Origin: Leucobacter soli
GTDB lineage: Bacteria; Actinomycetota; Actinomycetes; Actinomycetales; Microbacteriaceae
NCBI RefSeq assembly: GCF_910593785.1
Contig: NZ_CAJVAP010000020.1
Coordinates: 1 to 53,903 of the forward strand
Length of the DNA stretch: 53,903 nt
Direction of reading: 5' to 3'
Shown: positions 15,664 to 24,156 of the stretch, one piece after another
Position numbering within the stretch: the stretch's first letter is position 1
Layout of the letters: each line of letters opens with the position of its first letter
Notes under the pieces: generated by a model
What the model saw: the letters and a program-made list of their open reading frames with translations, nothing else
Told to the model about the DNA's origin: nothing
Databases searched by the model: none
Translations under genes and position numbers: made by a program

Positions 15664-17729
15664 GTGGTCTCCTTCGCTGAGGCTTCGGATTGTCGGGCCA
15701 GTTCGATGGCTGCGCGTACGCCGTCGACGGCCCAGGGGTTCTGCAGGCTGGTCGTATCGCCGAGCGTATCGCCTTGCCACAGCTGCGCAAGCAGCCGCCG
15801 CAGGATCTTGCCCGACCGGGTCTTGGGGAGTTCGGGGACCCGCACGATGATCTTGGGTTTCGCGATCGGCCCGATGTCGTGCGCCACCCGGGAGCGGAGC
15901 TCGTCGAAGCCGGGCTCGTGGGCGCCACCCTCACCGGCACCGGTACCGGCACCGGCGGTGACGATCGCGGCGACGGCCTGCCCGGTGATCGGGTCGAACA
16001 CGCCGGTGACTCCGGCCTCGCCGACGCCGGGATCCGCGACGAGCGAGGACTCGATCTCGATGGTCGAGAGCCGGTGACCGGAGACGTTCACGACGTCGTC
16101 GAGGCGGCCGAGGATCCAGATGCATCCGTCGGCGTCGACGGTCGCCCCGTCGCCGGCGACGTAGTAGCCGCAGTGCTCGCCGCGGCCGGCGTAGGTCGCC
16201 CAGTACGAGTCCCGGTAGCGCTCGGGATCGCCCCAGACGGTGCGGGCCATACCCGGCCAGGGCCGCCGGGCGACGAGCGTGCCGGATCGTCCCGGCGCGA
16301 CCGGGTCCCCGGCCTCGTCGACGACGGCCATGTCGATCCCGGGGAGGGCGACGGTGGCGGATCCGGGCTTCAGGGTCGTGACTCCCGGCAGCGGAGCGAC
16401 CATGGCGGCGCCCGTCTCGGACTGCCACCACGTGTCGACGACGGGCGTCTCGTCGCGCCCGAAGTTGCGGCGGAACCAGATCCACGCCTCGGGGTTGATC
16501 GCCTCGCCGACGGTGCCGAGCAGCCGGATCGACGAGAGGTCGTGCCCGGAGGGCAGCGCGTCGCCGAACCAGGTCATGAAGGTGCGGATCAGCGTGGGGG
16601 CCGTGTAGTAGACGGTGACGCCGTAGCGCTCGATGATCTCGAGGTGCCGCTCGCGGCACGGCGCGTCGGGCGTGCCCTCGTAGATCACCTGCGTGAGGCC
16701 GTTGGAGAGCGGCCCGTAGATCTCGTACGTGTGGGCGGTAACCCAGGCGAGGTCGGCGGTGCACCAGTGGACATCTTCGGGCTTCGCGTCGAAGTGGGCC
16801 CAGTGCGCCCAGCTCGCATGGGCGAGGTAGCCGCCCGAGGTGTGCACGAGACCCTTGGGCTTGCCGGTGGTGCCCGAGGTGTAGATGATGAAGAGCGGGT
16901 GCTCGGCGTCGAAGGCCTCGGGCTCGTGCACGTCGGGCTGGGTGTCGATCGCGTCGTGCCACCAGCGGTCGCGGCCCGCGGTCCAGGGGACATCCTGGCC
17001 GGTGCGGCGCACGACGAGCACGTGCTCCAGGTGGGGGAGGCCCGCGGCGGCCTCGTCGGCGGCCGACTTCACCTCGACCTGCTTCCCGCGGCGGTGCTGC
17101 CCGTCGGAGGTGACGAGCAGCTTGGCCCGCGTGTCCTCGAGCCGGAACCGCACGGCGTCGGCCGAGAAACCGCCGAAGACGAGCGAGTGCACGGCCCCGA
17201 TGCGCGCGCAGGCGAGCGCGATCACCACGGTCTCGACGAGCACCGGCAGATAGACGAGCACCCGGTCGCCCGGCTCGATCCCGAGCGCGAGGAGGCCGTT
17301 CGCGGCCTGCGCGACGCGTCGCTGCAGCTCGGCGTAGGTGACGGATTCGCGATCGCCCGGCTCGCCCTCGAAGTGCAGCGCGACCTTCTCGCCGCGGCCG
17401 GCGGCGACGTGCCGGTCGACGCAGTTGACGGCGACGTTCAGCCGCCCGCCCGCGAACCAGGTCGCCTGCGGCACGCTGAGGCCGCCCGGCTCCCCGTGCT
17501 CGCCGGGGGTGGGACGCGGCGGTTCCCACGTGTGCGCGGTGTGCCAGCGCTGCTCCCAGTCGAGGCGCTCGGCTGCGCGCTCCCAGAACGCGATCGGATC
17601 CTGCGCCGCGATCCCGTAGACCGACGCGTCGACGTTCGCCTGCGCGGCGAATGCGGCGGGCGGGGGGAAGGATCGCGTCTCGGTGAGGCGCGCCTCTGCC
17701 TCGCCGGCATCCGCATCGAGCCCGCTCAC
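15660..17729 (-). CDS. acs: acetyl-CoA synthetase (AMP-forming)
   Basis: 689 residues. Activates acetate to acetyl-CoA via acetyl-AMP. Seen are N-terminal Acs_N (about 30-90), P-loop A3 IIYTSGTTGKPKGL, A5 WWQSETG, A7 YVAGDG, A8 hinge GRLDDVVNVSGHRLSTIEIES, and A10 lysine PKTRSGKILRR, the usual acetylation target. The start is GTG 17729, overlapping the permease stop by 4 nt (GTGA). The upstream open frame belongs to the antisense side of the transporter and is not part of the protein. An acs between sulfonate uptake and MetY is unusual; it could supply acetyl-CoA for homoserine acetylation or use acetate from C2 sulfonates such as sulfoacetate or taurine (inference). Confidence 0.93.
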   Translation of the reverse strand: MSGLDADAGEAEARLTETRSFPPPAAFAAQANVDASVYGIAAQDPIAFWERAAERLDWEQRWHTAHTWEPPRPTPGEHGEPGGLSVPQATWFAGGRLNVAVNCVDRHVAAGRGEKVALHFEGEPGDRESVTYAELQRRVAQAANGLLALGIEPGDRVLVYLPVLVETVVIALACARIGAVHSLVFGGFSADAVRFRLEDTRAKLLVTSDGQHRRGKQVEVKSAADEAAAGLPHLEHVLVVRRTGQDVPWTAGRDRWWHDAIDTQPDVHEPEAFDAEHPLFIIYTSGTTGKPKGLVHTSGGYLAHASWAHWAHFDAKPEDVHWCTADLAWVTAHTYEIYGPLSNGLTQVIYEGTPDAPCRERHLEIIERYGVTVYYTAPTLIRTFMTWFGDALPSGHDLSSIRLLGTVGEAINPEAWIWFRRNFGRDETPVVDTWWQSETGAAMVAPLPGVTTLKPGSATVALPGIDMAVVDEAGDPVAPGRSGTLVARRPWPGMARTVWGDPERYRDSYWATYAGRGEHCGYYVAGDGATVDADGCIWILGRLDDVVNVSGHRLSTIEIESSLVADPGVGEAGVTGVFDPITGQAVAAIVTAGAGTGAGEGGAHEPGFDELRSRVAHDIGPIAKPKIIVRVPELPKTRSGKILRRLLAQLWQGDTLGDTTSLQNPWAVDGVRAAIELARQSEASAKETT

Positions 17730-18580
17730 ATCCACCTCCGCAGCACGGCCTTCTCGAAGAGCACGAGGATCGCGTTGGTGATGGTGCCGAGCAGCGCGAG
17801 CAGCACGATGGCGAGCAGGATCCGGTCCACGCGGCCCGTCTGCTGGGAGTCGTTGAGCATCCAGCCGAGACCCATCGACGCGGCGATCAGCTCGGCGGCG
17901 ACGAGGAACAGCCAGGACTGGGCGAGGCCGAGGCGCAGGCCGGAGACGACCGACGGCACGACGGCCGGCAGCTGAACGGTGCGGAACAGCGACCAGCCAC
18001 GCAGCCCGAAGGCGCGCCCCGCCTCGACGAGCTGCGGGTTCACATGGCGCAGGGCGTCGGCGACGGTCGTGTAGACGGGGAAGAAGGCGCCGATGGCGAT
18101 GAGGATGATCTTCGACTCCTCGCCGACCTGGAACCAGAGGATGAGCAGCGGCACCCATGCGAGCGACGGCACGGCGCGGATGGCGACGAGCATCGGGGCG
18201 AGCAGCACGCTGCCGGCGCGCGAGAGGCCGACGATCGCGGCGAAGGCGAGCGCGATCAGCGAGCCGAACACGAAGCCGATGAAGACGCGCTGCACCGAGA
18301 TGGCGATGTGGAGCCAGAGCTGGCCGCGCTCGACCAGGTCGATGCCCGCCTCGACGACCGACCACGGACCGGGCAGCCGGTAGGGCGGCACGATCTCGGT
18401 CGCGGTGACGAACTGCCAGACGGCGAGCACCGCGAGCGGCACGACGAAGCCGCCCGCGATCCTCACCCAGGTGCGCGACCACAGTGACGACGGGCGCAGG
18501 GGCGTGCGCTGCTGCGCCGCCCCTGCGCGGTCGGTCGCGCGCTCGGGTGAACGCGCGACCGTGGTCGAGCCTTCGGTCAT
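17726..18580 (-). CDS. ABC transporter permease, sulfonate/taurine/nitrate type
   Basis: 284 residues with about six membrane helices and the BPD_transp_1 coupling loop EAGRAFGLRGWSLFRTVQLPAVVPSVVSGLRLGL (EAA motif). It is SsuC/TauC-like in length and layout. ATG 18580 overlaps the binding-protein stop by 4 nt, and its own stop overlaps the acs GTG, so it is coupled at both ends. The polar N-terminus (1-35) is cytoplasmic. Confidence 0.9.
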   Translation of the reverse strand: MTEGSTTVARSPERATDRAGAAQQRTPLRPSSLWSRTWVRIAGGFVVPLAVLAVWQFVTATEIVPPYRLPGPWSVVEAGIDLVERGQLWLHIAISVQRVFIGFVFGSLIALAFAAIVGLSRAGSVLLAPMLVAIRAVPSLAWVPLLILWFQVGEESKIILIAIGAFFPVYTTVADALRHVNPQLVEAGRAFGLRGWSLFRTVQLPAVVPSVVSGLRLGLAQSWLFLVAAELIAASMGLGWMLNDSQQTGRVDRILLAIVLLALLGTITNAILVLFEKAVLRRWM

Positions 18581-19602
18581 TCGGTGGCCTTGAGCGCGAA
18601 CTCGTCGTGCACGATCGTGGCGATCGCCTGGTCGAGGGCCTCCTGGCCGCCCACGACGTCGCCCGATTCGGCGATGATCGGGGAGATCGTCGTGAGCACC
18701 GAGATCTGCGCCTCTCCGGGCACGCCCGAGACGTCGAGGTTCGAGCGCTCGTCGATCACGGTCTTGGCGACCTCGAGGTCGATCGAGGCGGCGTCGGCGA
18801 GCAGCTGCGCCACCTCGTCCGGGTGGGCGAGTGCCCAGACGCGGGCCTCCTCGTACGCGTCGACGACGACCTGCGCCACGTCGGGGTGATCGGTGATGAA
18901 CTCCTCGGTGGCGTTGAGGAACCCGTAGGTGTTGAAGTCGACGTTGCGGTAGATGAGCTGGGCGCCCGACTCCGCCTCGGCCGCGGCCATGATCGGATCG
19001 AGGCCGCTCCAGGCCTGCACCGATCCGCCCTCGAGCAGGGCTCGGCCGTCGGCGTGCTGCACGTTCTGCACCTCGACGTCCTCGACGCTCAGGCCGGCCT
19101 CCTCGAGCGCCTGCAGCAGGAAGAAGTAGGGGTCGGTGCCCTTGGTCGCGGCGACCGACTGGCCCTTCAACTGGGCGACGTCGGTGATGTCGCTGTCCGC
19201 GCCGACCACGATGGCCGACCATTCGGGCTGCGAGTAGATGTCGATGACCTTGATGGGGGAGCTGTTGGCGCGGGCGAACAGGGCGGCGGAGCCGGCGGTG
19301 GATCCGACATCGATGGAGCCGGATCGCAGCATCTCGTTCGCCTTGTTGCTGCCGGCGGACTGCAGCCACTCGACCTCGACCGAGTCGCCCAGTGCGGCCT
19401 CGATGAGACCCTGCTCCTTGATCACGAGGCTGAGCGGGTTGTAGGTGGCCCAGTCGATCGAGAGCGTGCTCGTCGACCACTCGCCGCCCTCGGCCGGGGC
19501 GTCGGATCCGCCGTTCTCGCCCTGCACGCACCCGGTCATCGCGACGGCCAGCAGGCCGGCAACGAACGCGGCGGGGAGGGTCTTGCGGGTGATCGTGCTC
19601 AT
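18577..19602 (-). CDS. sulfonate-type ABC transporter substrate-binding lipoprotein
   Basis: 341 residues. The lipoprotein signal (KTLPAAFVAGLLAVAMTGC) ends in lipobox MTGC with Cys25, so it is anchored outside the membrane. The NMT1/SsuA-like body contains AGSNKANEMLRSGSIDVGSTAGSAALFARA and AATKGTDPYFFLLQALEEAGLSVEDVEV, the pattern typical for aliphatic sulfonate and taurine binders. The ligand cannot be fixed from sequence. The ATG is 4 nt within the end of the upstream ATPase gene. Confidence 0.88.
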   Translation of the reverse strand: MSTITRKTLPAAFVAGLLAVAMTGCVQGENGGSDAPAEGGEWSTSTLSIDWATYNPLSLVIKEQGLIEAALGDSVEVEWLQSAGSNKANEMLRSGSIDVGSTAGSAALFARANSSPIKVIDIYSQPEWSAIVVGADSDITDVAQLKGQSVAATKGTDPYFFLLQALEEAGLSVEDVEVQNVQHADGRALLEGGSVQAWSGLDPIMAAAEAESGAQLIYRNVDFNTYGFLNATEEFITDHPDVAQVVVDAYEEARVWALAHPDEVAQLLADAASIDLEVAKTVIDERSNLDVSGVPGEAQISVLTTISPIIAESGDVVGGQEALDQAIATIVHDEFALKATE

Positions 19603-20546
19603 GGGGTCTCCTTCGGTGTGAGCTTGTGCACGCCCAGCCCGTCGAGCAGGCCGGTGCGCAGGTCGGTGAAGGCGCGCGCGCCGCGGTCGCGGGGGCGGGC
19701 TCCGGGAACGGGGACGAATCTCGCGATGGATCCGTTCGCGCGGCGGGTGTCGGCCTCGCCGTCGGGGATCGCGTCGGCCGGTCGCGCGGCGCCCGCCGAG
19801 CCGAGTGCGCCGAGGCCCGAGGACGAGCCGAGTGCGACGACCTTCGCGCGCGGTCGTGCGGGCTCGAGCTGAGCATCGTGCAGGTTGCGCAGCAGCAGCA
19901 CGTGGTCGGCCAGGTAGAGGGCCTCTTCGACGTCGTGGGTGACGAGGACGATCGTGGTCGGCTGCGCGCGATGGATGTCGAGCAGCAGATCGTGCATCTT
20001 GAGGCGGGTCAGCGCGTCGAGTGCGCCGAAGGGCTCGTCGAGCAGCAGGACGCGCGGGTCGCGGGCGAGCGCGCGTGCCAGGGAGGCGCGCTGGGCCATG
20101 CCGCCCGAGACCTCGCTGGGTCGCTGTCCGGCGGCGTGGGTGAGGCCGACGAGGGCGAGCAGTTCGGCGACGCGCTCCCGGGCCGAGCGCCCGCGGCTGC
20201 CGCGGGGCAGGCCGAGCGCCACGTTCTGCGCGATCGTGCGCCAGGGCAGCAGGCGCGGCTCCTGGAACGCGATCGCGGTGGAGTCGTCGTGAGCCCGGAC
20301 CACGCGGTCGTCGAGCGTGATCGATCCGACCGTCGGGGTGTCGAGCCCGCCGATGAGGCGCAGCAGCGTCGACTTGCCGCAGCCGGAGGGGCCGACGATG
20401 GCGATGATCTCACCGGGGACGACGTCGAGGGTGACGTCGCGCAGCACCGTGCGCGGGCCCTCCGCGGTGGGGAAGGTGCGCTCCACATCGGCGATGCGGA
20501 CCCGGCCCGCGCGGGCGGGCGCGTGTGCGGGGACGGATTGGGGCAT
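19599..20546 (-). CDS. ABC transporter ATPase, sulfonate/taurine type
   Basis: 315 residues. Walker A GPSGCGKST near 62, Q loop AFQEPRLLPW, signature EVSGGMAQRASLARAL, Walker B VLLLDEPFGALD, H loop VLVTHDVEEAL, the SsuB/TauB/NrtD pattern. A C-terminal extension of about 70 residues, rich in Ala, Gly and Arg, has no counterpart in SsuB. The ATG at 20546 is the first gene of the operon. The upstream frame is open but begins without support. Energises the permease and binding protein encoded next. Confidence 0.9.
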   Translation of the reverse strand: MPQSVPAHAPARAGRVRIADVERTFPTAEGPRTVLRDVTLDVVPGEIIAIVGPSGCGKSTLLRLIGGLDTPTVGSITLDDRVVRAHDDSTAIAFQEPRLLPWRTIAQNVALGLPRGSRGRSARERVAELLALVGLTHAAGQRPSEVSGGMAQRASLARALARDPRVLLLDEPFGALDALTRLKMHDLLLDIHRAQPTTIVLVTHDVEEALYLADHVLLLRNLHDAQLEPARPRAKVVALGSSSGLGALGSAGAARPADAIPDGEADTRRANGSIARFVPVPGARPRDRGARAFTDLRTGLLDGLGVHKLTPKETP

Positions 20547-20636
20547 GCCTACCAGCCTGCCGAATCGCCGACGTACCGGAAACCCGAGGCGTAACTTGGC
20601 GACGCATTCGCGAGGCGGGGCCCGCATAGGCACCTA

Positions 20637-20669
20637 AAGCCTGCGCAGTGAGGGCAGGCTTGCTATCAT
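20637..20669 (+). promoter_or_regulatory. inverted repeat and extended -10 before the truncated ABC gene
   Basis: AAGCCTGC (20637-20644) pairs perfectly with GCAGGCTT (20654-20661) around 9 nt. The right arm runs into TTGCTATCAT, an extended -10 (TATCAT 20664-20669) that is 7 nt from the ATG at 20677. Operator or attenuator; a repressor here would block the promoter. Confidence 0.5.
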
Positions 20670-20676
20670 CAGATGA

Positions 20677-21678
20677 ATGATTCGCGGTGATGATCCCGCG
20701 CGAACGCGGCGTATTCAGGTGGCGCTCGACGAGCCGGAGTTGGAGACGCTCGACGACACGAACGGGAGCGGCAGCGGCGCCGCGGGCGATGCCAGAGGAG
20801 ATTCCGGAGGAGACGACGCCGAGGCCGGCGAGACGGCGGCGCCACCGCAGGATCCGGCGGATTCAGGGCCCGGATCCGCGGCGCTCGCGGCGCCCGGCCG
20901 CGTGGACTTCCAGAGCGTCGGCTTCGCCTACCGGCCCGGCCTGCCGGTGCTCGAGGACATCACCCTCGCACTCGAACCCGGCACGGTGACCGCGCTCGTC
21001 GGCCCGTCGGGATCCGGCAAGTCGACGCTCGCGTCGCTGCTCGCACGCTTCCACGATCCGCAGACGGGGCGGGTCACCGTCGGCGGGACGGACCTGCGGC
21101 GTTTCACCGCCGACGAGCTTTACGAGCGGGTCGGCTTCGTGTTCCAGCAGACCCAGCTGGTCCACGGCACGGTGCACGAGAACATCGCCCTGGCCCGCCC
21201 GGAGGCCTCCGTATCGGAGGTCGAGGCCGCGGCACGCGCCGCGCAGCTGCACGAGCGGATCCTGCGACTGCCCGACGGCTACGGGACCATGCTCGGCCCC
21301 GACGCCGCGCTCTCGGGCGGCGAGCGGCAGCGGCTCACCATCGCCCGGGCGATCCTCGCCGACACCCCTGTGCTCGTGCTCGATGAGGCGACCGCGTTCG
21401 CCGATCCGGAATCCGAGTATCTCGTGCAGCTCGCGCTCGACCGGCTCGCCGCCGGCCGTACGGTGCTCGTCATCGCCCATCGCCTGCACACGGTCGCCGG
21501 TGTCGACGGCATCGTCGTCCTCGATCGCGGTCGGATCGCGGAGGCCGGGACGCATGCGGAGCTGATCGCCGCGGATGGGCGCTACCGGAAGCTGTGGGCG
21601 GCGAGCGACGCCGGTGCCGTTGATACGGCCGTCGATCCCGCAGCCGATGACGCCGACGTCGAGAGGGAGGTCCGCTGA
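20677..21678 (+). CDS. ABC exporter half lacking its membrane domain (NBD only)
   Basis: 333 residues. The C-terminal 240 are a complete exporter-type nucleotide-binding domain: Walker [10 protein letters not shown] near 110, Q loop FVFQQTQ, signature [16 protein letters not shown], Walker [14 protein letters not shown] loop VIAHRLHT. The first 22 residues include [17 protein letters not shown], which looks like the last cytoplasmic helix of an exporter TMD, followed by a Gly/Asp/Ala linker of about 50 residues. The other roughly 280 residues of the TMD are absent. Either a deletion brought a promoter next to the remnant, or it works as a separate NBD. It overlaps the next gene (TGATG). Confidence 0.8.
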   Translation: MIRGDDPARTRRIQVALDEPELETLDDTNGSGSGAAGDARGDSGGDDAEAGETAAPPQDPADSGPGSAALAAPGRVDFQSVGFAYRPGLPVLEDITLALEPGTVTALVGPSGSGKSTLASLLARFHDPQTGRVTVGGTDLRRFTADELYERVGFVFQQTQLVHGTVHENIALARPEASVSEVEAAARAAQLHERILRLPDGYGTMLGPDAALSGGERQRLTIARAILADTPVLVLDEATAFADPESEYLVQLALDRLAAGRTVLVIAHRLHTVAGVDGIVVLDRGRIAEAGTHAELIAADGRYRKLWAASDAGAVDTAVDPAADDADVEREVR

Positions 21679-23561
21679 TGATCCGCACGCTCCTCGCCCT
21701 GCTCCCGGCCGGAAGCCGCCGAACGGTGCTCGGGCAGATCCTCCTCACCATCGCGGGACTGCTGCTCCGCGCGGCGGGCACGGTGCTGCTCGTGCCGCTC
21801 GTCGCCGCGCTCTTCAGCGGAGACCCCGGCACGGCCTGGCCCTGGCTCGGGGCGCTGGCGGCCGTGACCGCGGTCGGCTGGGCGGTCGACACCTGGGCGG
21901 CCCGCTTCGCCTTCGCCCTCGGCTTCGGACTGCTCGACACCGGCCAGCGCATCGTCGCCGACCGTCTCTCGGCCGTGAGGCTCGGCTGGTTCGACGCCGA
22001 GCGCACGGCGGTCGCCCGTCAGGCGGTCGCCGCGACCGGCCCGGACCTCGTGGGCATCATCGTCTATCTCTTCTCCCCGCTGATCGGGGCGCTGCTGCTA
22101 CCGCTCTTCATCGCGACCGGCCTGTTCGTGATCTCCTGGCCGCTCGGACTCGCGGCCCTCGCCGGCGTCCCGATCCTGCTCGGCGCCTTCGCGCTCGCCG
22201 GTCGGCTGAGCAGGCGAGCCGATCGGGCCGCCTCCGAGGCCAATGCGCGGCTGACCGAGCGCATCGTCGAGTTCGCCCGCACCCAGCCGGCGCTGCGGGC
22301 GGCACGGCGAGTCGAGCCCGAGCGGAGCCTCGCCGGCGCCGCGCTCGCCGCTCAGCACGGGGCGACGATGCGGCTCCTGCTGCTGCAGATCCCGGGGCAG
22401 CTGATCTTCGGCATCGCCAGCCAGGCGGCGCTGCTCCTGCTCGCCGGCAGCACCGTGATGCTGACGATGCGCGGCGAATTGAGCATCCCTGCTGCGATCG
22501 CGCTGATCGTCGTCATCGTCCGCTATCTGGAACCGTTCACCGTGCTTGCCGAGCTCTCTCCGGGCATCGAGACGTGCATCGGCGCGCTGCGCCGCATCCG
22601 CGAGGTCCTGGAGGCGCCGGTGGATTCTGCCGATTCCCCGGCGCGAACCGCCTCGGTCGCGACCTCAGGCGAGACCTCGAGCGAGACGCCGGACGAGATC
22701 TTGGACGAGACGTCGGACGAGCGGGGGACCGCGACGTCGAGCACGGCCGGTGGCGCGGCTCGGATCGAGGCGAGCGCCGCACCGCGGATTGAACCGCGGA
22801 TTGCGCCACGGATCGAGCTGCGCGGGATCCGTTTCGGCTACGGATCGCAGCGGACGGATCGCCAGGTGTTCGACGGTTTCGACCTCGTACTCGAGCCCGG
22901 CACGACCACGGCGATCGTCGGCCCTTCGGGGTCGGGGAAGAGCACGCTGCTCACGCTGATCGCCGGCCTCCACGCGCCGGAGGCCGGCAGCATCGCGGTC
23001 GACGGGATCGATGTATCGACTCTCGACCTCGACGCCCGCCGCGATCTCGTCAGCGTCGTGTTCCAGCATCCGTATCTCTTCGACGGCGACATCCGCCAGA
23101 ACGTGCTGGTCGGCGACCCCGCCGCCGGGTCCGACGACCTCGATCGGGTGGCGCGCCTTGCTCGGGTCGACACGCTGCTCGCCCGCCTCTCGGACGTCTG
23201 GGAGAGCCGGGTCGGCGAAGCCGGATCGAGTCTCTCGGGCGGCGAGCGGCAGCGCGTCTCGATCGCACGCGCGCTGCTGAAGCCGGCGCCCGTGCTGCTG
23301 GTCGACGAGGCCACGAGCGCGCTCGACGCCGAGAACGAGGCGGCCGTCGCCGCCGCGCTCGCCGCCGACCCCGTGCCGCGCACCCGGATGATCGTCGCGC
23401 ACCGCTTGAGCTCGATCCGCGCGGCCGATCGCGTGGTGTTCCTCGAAGCCGGGCGCATCGTCGAGGACGGGGCGATCGGCGAACTCCTCGAAGCCCAGGG
23501 CCGCTTCGCGGAGTTCTGGCGCCAGCAGCACGCGGCGGGAGCGTGGCGGCTCGGGGCGTGA
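21678..23561 (+). CDS. ABC transporter, fused membrane and ATPase domains
   Basis: 627 residues. A six-helix exporter-type TMD spans about 10-300, followed by an acidic Ser/Thr/Glu-rich linker with PRIEPRIAPRIE repeats (about 310-385) and an NBD with Walker [11 protein letters not shown] loop VVFQHPYLFDG, signature [17 protein letters not shown], Walker B VLLVDEATSALD and H loop VAHRLSS. This resembles the IrtB-like half of heterodimeric siderophore-type or drug exporters. Its expected partner is the upstream gene, which has lost its TMD; whether this protein homodimerises through its TMD is open. Confidence 0.88.
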   Translation: MIRTLLALLPAGSRRTVLGQILLTIAGLLLRAAGTVLLVPLVAALFSGDPGTAWPWLGALAAVTAVGWAVDTWAARFAFALGFGLLDTGQRIVADRLSAVRLGWFDAERTAVARQAVAATGPDLVGIIVYLFSPLIGALLLPLFIATGLFVISWPLGLAALAGVPILLGAFALAGRLSRRADRAASEANARLTERIVEFARTQPALRAARRVEPERSLAGAALAAQHGATMRLLLLQIPGQLIFGIASQAALLLLAGSTVMLTMRGELSIPAAIALIVVIVRYLEPFTVLAELSPGIETCIGALRRIREVLEAPVDSADSPARTASVATSGETSSETPDEILDETSDERGTATSSTAGGAARIEASAAPRIEPRIAPRIELRGIRFGYGSQRTDRQVFDGFDLVLEPGTTTAIVGPSGSGKSTLLTLIAGLHAPEAGSIAVDGIDVSTLDLDARRDLVSVVFQHPYLFDGDIRQNVLVGDPAAGSDDLDRVARLARVDTLLARLSDVWESRVGEAGSSLSGGERQRVSIARALLKPAPVLLVDEATSALDAENEAAVAAALAADPVPRTRMIVAHRLSSIRAADRVVFLEAGRIVEDGAIGELLEAQGRFAEFWRQQHAAGAWRLGA

Positions 23562-23564
23562 GTG

Positions 23565-23633
23565 CGGGGCGTGGCCAACGAGTGTGATCCCGGGGCGTGG
23601 CCATCGGGCGGGTATCGAACCGCGAGCCACGCC
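23565..23633. repeat. short direct and inverted repeats before the DUF1801 gene
   Basis: cggggcgtggcca occurs at 23565-23577 and 23591-23603. GGCGTGGC (23594-23601) can pair with GCCACGCC (23626-23633), which abuts the -10 box of the next gene. Terminator for the ABC genes or operator for the DUF1801 gene. Confidence 0.5.
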
Positions 23634-23634
23634 G

Positions 23635-23640
23635 TAGGCT
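23635..23640 (+). promoter_or_regulatory. -10 box of the DUF1801 gene
   Basis: TAGGCT, 6 nt before the ATG at 23647; leaderless layout. Confidence 0.5.
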
Positions 23641-23646
23641 GATCGC

Positions 23647-24156
23647 ATGGACGAAGTCGTCGCATATCTGGATCGCTTTCCCGCCGAGGTCCGGGCCCGC
23701 CTGGAGGCGCTGCGCGCGATGGTGCGCGAGCGCTGCCCGCTGGCGGTCGAAAGCGTGAGCTACGGGCTGATCGGCTACAAGCTGGGCGGCCGCCCGCTCA
23801 TCTACTTGGGCGGGTTCAAGAACCACATCGGCCTCTACGCGACACCGGTGGGACACGAGGCGTTCGCCGCCGAATTCGCTGCGTACAAGCAGGGCAAGGG
23901 CTCGGTGCAGTTCCCGCTCTCGGAGCCGCTGCCGACCGACCTGATCGCACGAGTGATCGCCCACCGAGTCGAAGCGGTGAGCGAGGAGCTGCCCGCGATC
24001 GGCCGCCCGGCGACCGGCGCGCTCGCCGAGATCGGTGTGACGAGGGCCGGCCAGCTCGCGGACTACTCCGAGAAGGAGCTGCTCGCCCTCCACGGTGTTG
24101 GCCAGAAGGCGATCCGCCTGCTGCGGGAGGCCGGCGTCCGCCTGCGCGACGACTGA
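23647..24156 (+). CDS. DUF1801 protein with C-terminal helix-hairpin-helix
   Basis: 169 residues. The N-terminal 110 are DUF1801/YdhG-like (SYGLIGYKLGGRPLIYLGGFKNHIGLYATP, and KGSVQFPLSEPLPTDLIARVI), a frataxin-like fold of unknown role. Residues about 118-169 (IGRPATGALAEIGVTRAGQLADYSEKELLALHGVGQKAIRLLREAG) form an HhH-type module as in the RNA polymerase alpha C-terminal domain, often in nucleic-acid binding. Its last 94 bp overlap the serine hydrolase gene on the other strand. Confidence 0.85.
   Translation: MDEVVAYLDRFPAEVRARLEALRAMVRERCPLAVESVSYGLIGYKLGGRPLIYLGGFKNHIGLYATPVGHEAFAAEFAAYKQGKGSVQFPLSEPLPTDLIARVIAHRVEAVSEELPAIGRPATGALAEIGVTRAGQLADYSEKELLALHGVGQKAIRLLREAGVRLRDD

Noticed and set aside
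13751..15952. One 733-residue minus-strand protein
   Set aside because: Only its last 193 residues (from ATG 14332) make sense as the CoA-binding protein; the rest is an out-of-frame Arg-rich shadow of metY.
15690..17975. 761-residue plus-strand open frame
   Set aside because: Antisense shadow of acetyl-CoA synthetase; the minus-strand frame has all adenylation motifs.
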